Below, one piece after another: positions 42,889 to 49,515 of a stretch of 50,667 bases of DNA. The translations under genes were made by a program, and so were the position numbers. Under the pieces are notes generated by a model. That model searched no databases. It saw only the letters and a program-made list of their open reading frames with translations, and had not been told where the DNA came from. This DNA is from Petrocella sp. FN5. GTDB lineage: Bacteria; Bacillota; Clostridia; Lachnospirales; Vallitaleaceae. Position 1 is the first letter of the stretch; each line of letters starts with the position of its first letter. Where the stretch lies: the NCBI RefSeq assembly GCF_029210395.1, contig NZ_JARGDP010000015.1, forward strand, positions 1 through 50,667, read 5' to 3'.

Positions 42889-44556
42889 TTATGCGTCCAC
42901 TTCCATAATGACCGGTAAGATCATAGGATTACGTTTTGTTTGAACCCATAGATAATCTCTTAGGGCGTCTCTTACGGACATTTTTATTTTGTTCCAGTCT
43001 CTAATGTTCTTGCGACTGCATTGATCGAGGGCCTTTAATACCACCGCCTTGGCTTCTACCATCATATCACTGGATTCACGTACATAGACAAATCCTCTAG
43101 AGACAATATCCGGTCCTGCTAGTACTTCTCTGGTTTGTTTGGACATGGTAATAACAACTGTTAGTAAGCCATCTTGGGATAATTTTTGTCTATCCCTTAG
43201 AACGACACTTCCTACATCGCCTACACCTAAACCATCCACAAAGATGGGCTGAGAATTGACATGCCCTGTTTTTTCAGCACTGTGAAAATCCAGTTCATAA
43301 ACATCACCAGGTGCTAATATGGTGATTCGATCCGGGCGCATACCTAAGGATTCTGCCAACTCTGCGTGCTTCTTCATATGTCTGACTTCACCATGTAATG
43401 GTACGAAGTATTTGGGCATGACCAATGAATGAATGAGTTTTAATTCTTCTTGGTAAGCATGTCCGGATACATGGGTGTCTTCAAATATAACTTCAGCGCC
43501 TTGTGAGAACAAAGAGTTAATGACTTTTGAAACGGTTTTTTCGTTTCCGGGAATCGGTTTGGAACTTAATATGACTTTATCACCTTTTTGAATGCTAATA
43601 TGTCGATGGGTTTTGGATGCCATTCTAGATAAGGCGGCCATAGGCTCACCTTGACTGCCTGTGGTAATAATAACGATTTGCCCGTCTCTATATTGATCCA
43701 TCTCTTCGTGCGTTATCATCATTTTTGGTGGCATTTTTATATAACCAAGTTCAATAGCTGTTGCTACGACGTTAATCATGCTGCGTCCTTCGACGACGAC
43801 TTTACGCTTGTATTTTCCTGCTGCGTGTATAATTTGCTGTACCCGATCCACATTGGATGCAAAGGTAGCAACAATGATTCTTTTGCCTTTAAAGTCTGAG
43901 AATAGCTCATCAAAAGCACGGGCAACTGTGGTTTCTGACATGGTATAACCGGGTCTTTCTGCATTGGTTGAATCTGCCATCAACAGAAGGACCCCTTTTT
44001 TACCGATTTCGGCAAATTTTTGTAAATCGATTGGTTTACCATAAATAGGGGTAAAGTCGATTTTAAAATCACCTGTATGCACAACAACGCCGACCGGAGT
44101 GGTGATTGCCAATGCCACAGGGTCGGGAATGGAATGGGTGGTACGTATAAATTCAATGTTAAATACACCTAGACTGATTTTTTGACCGGGTGTTATGACG
44201 TTCCTAGTAACGTCATTTAGAATCTTGTGTTCCCTGAGCTTATTTTCTACAAGACCTATTGTAAGCTTAGTACCATATATGGGCACGTTGATATCACGTA
44301 GAACATAGGGCAATGCGCCTATATGATCTTCATGACCGTGGGTCAATACAATACCTCTGACTTTATCAATGTTTGTTTTTAGATATTCGACATCCGGGAT
44401 AACTAAATCTATACCTAACATCTCATCTTCTGGGAAGGCTATGCCACAATCTACTACAATTATATCATCTTCATATTCGAAAATGGTAATATTCATACCG
44501 ATTTGTTCTAATCCACCCAGAGGTAATATTTTCAATTTTGATTTGCTTTTGTTCAA
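42889..44556 (-). CDS. rnj: Ribonuclease J
   Basis: RNase J is a metallo-beta-lactamase/beta-CASP nuclease with 5'-3' exonuclease and endonuclease activity in RNA decay and maturation. The zinc motif HGHEDH spans residues 73-78, with IRTTHSIPDPVALAI and VVHTGDFKID as later metal motifs, and beta-CASP motifs GRSMINVVATAIELGY and THVSGHAYQEELK. At 555 aa it is complete. The start codon is TTG at 44556: it lies six bases after GGAGGTG and matches the usual N-terminus. It follows fur by 48 bp. Confidence 0.95.
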   Translation of the reverse strand: MNKSKSKLKILPLGGLEQIGMNITIFEYEDDIIVVDCGIAFPEDEMLGIDLVIPDVEYLKTNIDKVRGIVLTHGHEDHIGALPYVLRDINVPIYGTKLTIGLVENKLREHKILNDVTRNVITPGQKISLGVFNIEFIRTTHSIPDPVALAITTPVGVVVHTGDFKIDFTPIYGKPIDLQKFAEIGKKGVLLLMADSTNAERPGYTMSETTVARAFDELFSDFKGKRIIVATFASNVDRVQQIIHAAGKYKRKVVVEGRSMINVVATAIELGYIKMPPKMMITHEEMDQYRDGQIVIITTGSQGEPMAALSRMASKTHRHISIQKGDKVILSSKPIPGNEKTVSKVINSLFSQGAEVIFEDTHVSGHAYQEELKLIHSLVMPKYFVPLHGEVRHMKKHAELAESLGMRPDRITILAPGDVYELDFHSAEKTGHVNSQPIFVDGLGVGDVGSVVLRDRQKLSQDGLLTVVITMSKQTREVLAGPDIVSRGFVYVRESSDMMVEAKAVVLKALDQCSRKNIRDWNKIKMSVRDALRDYLWVQTKRNPMILPVIMEVDA

Positions 44557-44604
44557 AACTACACCTCCGTATTTTCTTCAACCTTGCTTGATTGCAAAGT
44601 ATTA

Positions 44605-45051
44605 TTATCCTTGTTTTTGTAAGCAGGACTTACAGACACCATAAAACTTAACCACATGGTCGGTGACTTTAAATCCATATTTTTTGCTGAATGCTTCTTC
44701 AAGAGCGTCCAACATATCATCATCGACACCCATAATGGTGCCGCATTCTTCGCAGATTAAATGATGGTGACGATGTTTCGTTTCCATTTCACCGATTTCA
44801 TACCGAACAACGCCATCATCTAAATTAAGCTTATCAATAAGTCCTAACTCTGAGAGTAATTGTAGCGTTCTATAAACTGTTGCCAGACCAATTTCTGAGT
44901 TAACCATCTTAACCAACTGATGCACTTCCTCAGCTGTTAGATGTTCACCCACTCTATTGTAAAGTGTCTCAAGTACGACACGTCTTTGATTTGTCAATTT
45001 GTACCCATTTTCTTTTAATGTTTTTTCATATAGATCAACAAACTTTATCAT
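44605..45051 (-). CDS. Fur family metal-responsive repressor
   Basis: A Fur/PerR/Zur-type regulator. The winged helix includes LTNQRRVVLETLY and SEIGLATVYRTLQLLSELGLI; the dimer domain has the metal-binding HRHHHLICEECG and a second zinc pair CKSC near the C-terminus, so the four-cysteine structural zinc site is complete. Whether it senses iron, zinc or peroxide cannot be told. The start is the ATG at 45051 (149 aa) because AGGGGAT lies upstream; the ATG at 45087 has a weaker site. It has its own consensus promoter and precedes rnj. Confidence 0.9.
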   Translation of the reverse strand: MIKFVDLYEKTLKENGYKLTNQRRVVLETLYNRVGEHLTAEEVHQLVKMVNSEIGLATVYRTLQLLSELGLIDKLNLDDGVVRYEIGEMETKHRHHHLICEECGTIMGVDDDMLDALEEAFSKKYGFKVTDHVVKFYGVCKSCLQKQG

Positions 45052-45115
45052 TAGCTCATCCCCTAATTCATTAGTATTTTGAGACATACTCTAATTAAAC
45101 CTTAGTCCTATACAG

Positions 45116-45144
45116 ATTATAATGTAGTAAAGGTCTTTTGTCAA
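45116..45144 (-). promoter_or_regulatory. Promoter of fur-rnj
   Basis: An exact TTGACA (45144-45139), 17-base spacer and exact TATAAT (45121-45116) on the minus strand. The AT-rich flanks could hold a Fur box, but I see no clear 19-bp match. Confidence 0.85.
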
Positions 45145-45154
45145 ATAAATGATT

Positions 45155-45421
45155 TTATAACTCAATCTCAAAATCATCTAAGAATTTTTCAAGTAGAGGT
45201 ACTACAATAGAAAGCTCTTCTTCATTGTCTACGATTTCGTAAATTATATCCATATCATCTGCTTCTGTTGCTTTTAGAATATATGCGGTCATATCTTCAT
45301 CTTCGATTTCATTTTCATCAACAACGAGTATATAGGCTATTTCATTGACTTGAGCATTGCCTAAGACACAAAAAATAACATCTTCTCCTGTTTCTTCAAA
45401 TGTAAATTTTATTTTCTCCAT
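45155..45421 (-). CDS. DUF1292 domain-containing protein (YrzB-like)
   Basis: An 88-aa acidic protein of the DUF1292 family, in Firmicutes regularly encoded after ireB and ruvX, as here. Its function is unknown. The sequence is strongly acidic, with ENEIEDEDMTAYILKATEADD, and has two beta-rich halves. AGGAGG precedes the ATG. Confidence 0.87.
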   Translation of the reverse strand: MEKIKFTFEETGEDVIFCVLGNAQVNEIAYILVVDENEIEDEDMTAYILKATEADDMDIIYEIVDNEEELSIVVPLLEKFLDDFEIEL

Positions 45422-45439
45422 TTTTCCTCCTGTCTATCT

Positions 45440-45856
45440 TTAATGACAGTCTAAGTATCCTTGTAAAATAAACACCGCTGCCATCTTGTCAATCACTTTC
45501 TTTTGTTTTCGAGCATTCATATCTGCTGCTGTCAGTGCACGGCTTGCACCCATGGTGCTTAGACGCTCATCCCATAAGATTACTTCAAGATTAAATTCGC
45601 GTAACAGTCGGTTCTGGAATTGCTTTGTCTTTTCAACCCGTTCACCTTCTGTATTGTTCATGTTTTTAGGGAGACCTAAAACAATCTTCTCTACTTTATA
45701 ATACTCTATAATCTCTTTAAGTCTGGCAATAGACGCTACTAGATTGTTCTCTTCCTTACGCTCAATGGTTTCTATACCTTGAGCGGTCCAACCAAAGGGG
45801 TCACATATGGCAACTCCAATCGTTTTACTGCCATAGTCAAGTCCTAATATCCTCAT
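45440..45856 (-). CDS. ruvX: Putative pre-16S rRNA nuclease / Holliday junction resolvase-like YqgF
   Basis: A YqgF/RuvX-family RNase H-like nuclease, implicated in 5'-end processing of 16S rRNA. It starts MRILGLDYGSKTIGVAICD, with the first catalytic Asp, and continues with IVLGLPKNMNNTEGERV and WDERLSTMGASRAL (catalytic Glu region). The start at 45856 fits the conserved N-terminus; an in-frame TTG at 45877 would add seven residues. At 138 aa it has the usual length. It is part of the conserved ireB-ruvX-DUF1292 group. Confidence 0.92.
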   Translation of the reverse strand: MRILGLDYGSKTIGVAICDPFGWTAQGIETIERKEENNLVASIARLKEIIEYYKVEKIVLGLPKNMNNTEGERVEKTKQFQNRLLREFNLEVILWDERLSTMGASRALTAADMNARKQKKVIDKMAAVFILQGYLDCH

Positions 45857-45906
45857 ACTTGTTTTTAATCCTTTCAAGAAGATGTATTGTCTATTTGGCG
45901 GCTAAG

Positions 45907-45940
45907 AAAAACTGTAGAAACCGAGTCTCTACAGTTTTTT
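45907..45940. terminator. Terminator between ireB and ruvX
   Basis: An 11-bp stem AAAACTGTAGA/TCTACAGTTTT encloses a seven-base loop, with T residues on both sides. On the minus strand it ends the ireB transcript or attenuates it before ruvX. Confidence 0.8.
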
Positions 45941-45951
45941 GAGGCGACATA

Positions 45952-46233
45952 TTATTTCAAATTATGCTCTACATAATCTTTAACCAACTCTTCCATCAAA
46001 GCGTCTCGTTCTATTCTACCAATCTTCGTTCTTGCATTCTTATGACTGGTAATATATGTTGGATCGCCTGATAAAATATAGCCTACAATCTGATAATTGG
46101 GATTATAGCCTTTTTCGTTCAGTGCTTCATAGACTTCCTTAAGTACAACCTTAATTTCATTTTCAGGCTCTTTATCAAATTTTTTAAAGAAAAGCGTATG
46201 CCCAAATTTGCCCACAATTTCACGTCCTAACAA
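45952..46233 (-). CDS. IreB family regulatory phosphoprotein (YrzL-like)
   Basis: A small protein of the IreB/DUF965 family, a target of the Ser/Thr kinase IreK (PrkC) in enterococci, linked to cephalosporin resistance. The body is clearly conserved: NEKGYNPNYQIVGYILSGDPTYITSHKNARTKIGRIERDALMEELV (motif SGDPTYITSHKNAR is diagnostic). The N-terminus, GREIVGKFGHTLFFKKF, differs from the usual short Thr-containing leader. No start is ideal: TTG at 46233 or GTG at 46215, the latter with AGGA upstream. The upstream sequence is occupied by a MITE-like element 14 bp away. Confidence 0.85.
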   Translation of the reverse strand: MLGREIVGKFGHTLFFKKFDKEPENEIKVVLKEVYEALNEKGYNPNYQIVGYILSGDPTYITSHKNARTKIGRIERDALMEELVKDYVEHNLK

Positions 46234-46246
46234 ACCATTGATATTT

Positions 46247-46364
46247 AGTTAAAGTGTGAAAACTATACAGTTGAACTTTTACATACAATAACCAGTTATG
46301 AGTCTATCAACCTAACCTATATGTTGTATGTGATTTAGTGAAACTTAGTTTTGATACTTTAACC
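46247..46364. repeat. MITE-like palindromic element, full length (118 bp)
   Basis: The left arm AGTTAAAGTGTGAAAACTA and the right arm TAGTTTTGATACTTTAACC-type end are near complements over about 42 bases; the inner pair ACATACAA/TTGTATGT is perfect. It aligns along its length with the element at 42754-42870. No ORF. Confidence 0.75.
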
Positions 46365-46401
46365 ATATTTGTATTAATAGATGGTTAAGCACTCTATTTT
46401 T

Positions 46402-46446
46402 GGTTTTACACGGTTTAGAGTAACTTAATTTTGAAACCTTAATCAT
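46402..46446. repeat. Degraded right-end fragment of the MITE-like element
   Basis: GGTTTTACA to CCTTAATCAT resembles the right arm of the adjacent full element (shared TTTAG, AACTTA, TTTTGA and the terminal CTTAA). It is more diverged and lacks a left half. Confidence 0.4.
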
Positions 46447-46541
46447 AGATACAGTTTATAATAAAAATCCTAAAAATACAATCAAAATAATATTAAATTT
46501 AACCGACATTCCTATTTCAACCTTAATCTTGAAGCTGTAAG

Positions 46542-47843
46542 CTATAAGGACCCAAGTATACCATCTTTAAATCTTTGTATTAATTCAACTGTATTCATGG
46601 TATTTTTTTCTAGTACTTTGTTGGACTGTATATATACTTTAATATGATTGGTGGTATGGCCGACATAATAAGCATGCTTATCTTCTATAACTTGTTCCTC
46701 AACCAACACATCCATCTCTTTATCTATGAACCGGCTTAAGAATACATTTTTCATATCCTCAGCTGCTTTTATAGCTTTGGTGCTTCTCATATTTTTTTCT
46801 TTTGAACTGACTTGTTCCTTCATCCTCCCAGCTGGTGTTCCATTGCGCTTAGAATACTTGAATACATGTACATCTGCAAACCCTATAGCTTTCATAAAAG
46901 CCAAAGTGCCTTCAAATTGCGTCTCGGTTTCAGAAGGAAACCCTACAATTAGATCTGTTGTAATTGCACATGTGGGCATTTGCTCTCTTAATTTTTCAAC
47001 CGCTCCTTTATAGTCTTGTGTCGTATATTTTCGATTCATTTTTTTTAGAATGTCATCATGACCTGACTGCAGGGATAAATGAAAATGATTGCACACCTTA
47101 CTTAGCTTGACAAGACGACGAACAAATTCGTGGGTTATTAATGTAGGCTCTAAGGATCCAAGACGTATACGTTCTATCCCTTCTATCCCTTGTAAGTCCT
47201 CTAATAAGTCAATAAGTCTATAGTCTTCAAACTGTATGCCGTAGGATGCTAGATGAATGCCGGTTAAGACCATCTCTTTATAACCATTCTTTGCAAGTTC
47301 TCTACTTTCTTCCAAAATACTTGATGAAGATCTGCTTCTAATTCTTCCCCTTGCATAAGGAATAATACAGTAGGTACAAAATTGATCACACCCATCTTGT
47401 ATCTTTATATGTGCCCTTGTATGGTCTTGTGCCATACTAATCCATAAATCATCATAAACTTTGTAGTGGCTTAAATCAACAACTTTTGGCTTGATTTTAC
47501 TTTCTAGATAGGTCTCAATGACTTGGACCATATTACCTTTATCCGTGTTTCCTATTAAGAGATCTACTTGAATCATTTCAAGAAGTTCCTTATTAGAAGC
47601 CTGTACGTAGCATCCTACCGCAACCACCAAACCTTTAGGATTGGTTTTTTTTGCTTTTGCTAACATTTGTCTGGATTTTTTATCTGCCATATTGGTCACT
47701 GTACATGTATTAATTATATAAATATCTGCTTTTTCAGAAAAGCTTACAATGTCATAACCTAACTGTTCAAACTGGGTCATCATGCCTTCAGTTTCATATT
47801 GGTTAACCTTACAGCCCAGTGTATGAAACGCTACTTTTGCCAT
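46542..47843 (-). CDS. mtaB: tRNA (t6A37) methylthiotransferase MtaB
   Basis: MtaB adds a methylthio group to t6A37 of tRNA using two 4Fe-4S clusters and SAM. The N-terminal UPF0004 domain has FHTLGCKVNQYE, INTCTVT and VAVGCYVQ cysteines; the radical SAM motif is QDGCDQFCTYCIIPYARGR; the C-terminal TRAM domain is short. At 433 aa it is normal. The N-terminal sequence AFHTLGCKVNQYE separates MtaB from MiaB and RimO. GAGGT precedes the ATG. Confidence 0.95.
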   Translation of the reverse strand: MAKVAFHTLGCKVNQYETEGMMTQFEQLGYDIVSFSEKADIYIINTCTVTNMADKKSRQMLAKAKKTNPKGLVVAVGCYVQASNKELLEMIQVDLLIGNTDKGNMVQVIETYLESKIKPKVVDLSHYKVYDDLWISMAQDHTRAHIKIQDGCDQFCTYCIIPYARGRIRSRSSSSILEESRELAKNGYKEMVLTGIHLASYGIQFEDYRLIDLLEDLQGIEGIERIRLGSLEPTLITHEFVRRLVKLSKVCNHFHLSLQSGHDDILKKMNRKYTTQDYKGAVEKLREQMPTCAITTDLIVGFPSETETQFEGTLAFMKAIGFADVHVFKYSKRNGTPAGRMKEQVSSKEKNMRSTKAIKAAEDMKNVFLSRFIDKEMDVLVEEQVIEDKHAYYVGHTTNHIKVYIQSNKVLEKNTMNTVELIQRFKDGILGSL

Positions 47844-47856
47844 TTTTTACCTCTTT

Positions 47857-47872
47857 CTTTGACACTTTAACT
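47857..47872. repeat. Isolated MITE terminus-like motif upstream of mtaB
   Basis: CTTTGACACTTTAACT matches the end of the MITE-like elements, 14 bp before the mtaB start, with no second arm in sight. It may be a remnant; TTGACA here points away from mtaB, so it is not its -35 box. Confidence 0.3.
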
Positions 47873-47947
47873 CTAACCAACCTTAATTACATCTTTTTAG
47901 ATTTATTCCATTTGCCTGAAAGCCTTTACATTTCTCAAATTTTTTTA

Positions 47948-47989
47948 GTCAATATTCGTATTGACATCGATTTTCAAAACGTGTAGTAT
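47948..47989 (+). promoter_or_regulatory. Promoter and overlapping palindrome of the HPr-like gene
   Basis: TTGACA (47961-47966) and TAGTAT (47984-47989) are spaced by 17 bases. A perfect inverted repeat GTCAATA-ttcg-TATTGAC (47948-47954 with 47959-47965) covers the -35 box, so a bound repressor would block the promoter. The regulator is unknown. Confidence 0.6.
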
Positions 47990-48024
47990 AAGTGTGTATA
48001 AATAATATAAAGGAGGACCATATA

Positions 48025-48258
48025 ATGAAAACTATAAAAGTATCTTTAAATTCTATTGATAAAGTTAAGGTGTTTGTCAATGCTGTAAGCAAGTACGATT
48101 CTGATTTTGATCTGGTATCTGGTCGTTATGTCATAGATGCAAAGTCTATAATGGGGATTTTTTCACTCGACTTAAGCAAGCCTATTGAGTTAATGATTCA
48201 TGATGATTCTGTCGTCGAAGAAGTTGAATCTGTACTTCAAGATTTTATCCTCGAATAA
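48025..48258 (+). CDS. HPr-like protein lacking the phosphocarrier histidine
   Basis: A 77-aa protein with the HPr fold signature in VSKYDSDFDLVSGRYVIDAKSIMGIFSLDLSKPIELMI. The serine of KSIMG (residue 41) aligns with regulatory Ser46 of HPr, but the segment that should hold the catalytic His15 reads NSIDKVKVF and has no histidine. It therefore cannot carry phosphate in the PTS in the normal way and resembles Crh or other catabolite-control relatives. Start ATG at 48025 follows AAAGGAGG. It is a single plus-strand gene with its own promoter and terminator between minus-strand mtaB and thiI. Confidence 0.82.
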   Translation: MKTIKVSLNSIDKVKVFVNAVSKYDSDFDLVSGRYVIDAKSIMGIFSLDLSKPIELMIHDDSVVEEVESVLQDFILE

Positions 48259-48298
48259 TTGGGTTAAGGTATCAAACTTAACCATGATTAAGTCAGTA

Positions 48299-48327
48299 AA
48301 AAATCCACTTAGGTGGATTTTTTTTCT
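48299..48327. terminator. Bidirectional terminator between the HPr-like gene and thiI
   Basis: AAATCCAC-TTAG-GTGGATTT (48301-48320) is followed by eight T residues on the plus strand and preceded by A residues, so it can work for both convergent genes. It lies 40 bp after the HPr-like gene. Confidence 0.88.
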
Positions 48328-49508
48328 TATAAATCAGGTTCAATCTTGATTACTTCTTTTTGTTCGATTGCTCTTTGAAGCATTTCTTCAATATTTACAA
48401 GAATCGTTTCTGAACGCATAATTGATTTAATATTTGGCTTGGTCACCGGATGTTTCGCCACAAAAATAGTACAACAATCTTCATAGGGTAATATAGAAGT
48501 CTCAAACGTCTTAATGCCTTGTGCAATATCTACAATTTCTTGCTTATCAAAACCAATAAGGGGTCTAAAAACAGGCATACCACATACATCATTGGTTGCT
48601 GCAAGACTTTGTATGGTCTGACTGGCTACTTGACCAATGCTCTCACCGGTAATCAGTGCTAAGCAATTTTTCTCCCTTGCAATACGTTCTGCTATAATCA
48701 TCATGTATCGACGCATGATGATGGTAAGTTGTTCGTGAGGACATTTCTCATAAATCTCCAACTGAATCTCAGTAAAAGGTACCACATGTAGGTTAAAGCT
48801 GCCATTATATCTGGCAACAATTTTACCTAGATCAATTACTTTTTGCTTGGCACGTTCGCTGGTATAAGGATGGGAATGATAATAAACCGCATCAAAGTGA
48901 ACGCCACGCTTAGCAACCATATAGCCTGCAACAGGACTGTCAATACCGCCTGAAAGCATCAACATGGCTTTGCCATTTGTACCTACAGGCATGCCTCCTA
49001 GGCCCTGAATTTGTTTTGAGAAAATATAGGATTTGTTTCTGATTTCTACATTCACTCGTACTTGGGGCTTATGAACATCTACACTTAACTGATTAAAAGC
49101 ATTCAATAACACACCACCGATGTCTCTAGAGATCTCCATAGAGTTCAACGGGTATTTTTTGTCAGCACGTCTTGCTTCTACTTTAAAAGTAAAATCATGT
49201 TGGTCATAGTGTTGCTTCAAAAAAGCAACCGCTTGATTTCTTATATTTTCCATGCTATTGTCTTCTAAAATATACACCGGACAAATACCGATGATACCGA
49301 AAATCATTTGTATACGGTTCATGACGGCTTCATCATCTACATCTGAAAGGGGTTCGCATATAATACGTCCCTGTTCTTTAACCACTTCAAATTCACCAAA
49401 AGGCTTGATCGCGTCTCGAATATGTTTGGCCAATGCATTTTCAAATATATATCTATTTTTTCCCTTGAGGGCCAGTTCACCGTATTTTATTAAGTATCCT
49501 TGCTTCAT
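48327..49508 (-). CDS. thiI: tRNA 4-thiouridine synthase ThiI
   Basis: ThiI makes 4-thiouridine 8 of tRNA and can serve thiamine thiazole synthesis. An N-terminal ferredoxin-like and THUMP region is followed by the PP-loop SGGIDSP at residues 186-192 and the GESIGQVASQTIQS and PVFRPLIGFDKQEI segments. The 393-aa protein lacks the C-terminal rhodanese domain of the E. coli enzyme, so sulfur must come by another route; the neighbouring cysteine desulfurase gene is the likely donor. It starts 8 bp after that gene. Confidence 0.95.
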   Translation of the reverse strand: MKQGYLIKYGELALKGKNRYIFENALAKHIRDAIKPFGEFEVVKEQGRIICEPLSDVDDEAVMNRIQMIFGIIGICPVYILEDNSMENIRNQAVAFLKQHYDQHDFTFKVEARRADKKYPLNSMEISRDIGGVLLNAFNQLSVDVHKPQVRVNVEIRNKSYIFSKQIQGLGGMPVGTNGKAMLMLSGGIDSPVAGYMVAKRGVHFDAVYYHSHPYTSERAKQKVIDLGKIVARYNGSFNLHVVPFTEIQLEIYEKCPHEQLTIIMRRYMMIIAERIAREKNCLALITGESIGQVASQTIQSLAATNDVCGMPVFRPLIGFDKQEIVDIAQGIKTFETSILPYEDCCTIFVAKHPVTKPNIKSIMRSETILVNIEEMLQRAIEQKEVIKIEPDL

Positions 49509-49515
49509 ATTTTTC

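Larger units (their letters stand above)
46234..46541. other. Intergenic region with repeats between ireB and mtaB
   Basis: This 308-bp gap holds one full MITE-like element, a degraded half copy, and then an AT-rich stretch. The alaS gene that often precedes ireB in Firmicutes is absent here. I see no promoter of consensus quality for ireB. Confidence 0.6.

Noticed and set aside
47858-47866. TTGACA as -35 box of mtaB
   Set aside because: It is on the plus strand and points away from mtaB; no -10 box follows in that direction.
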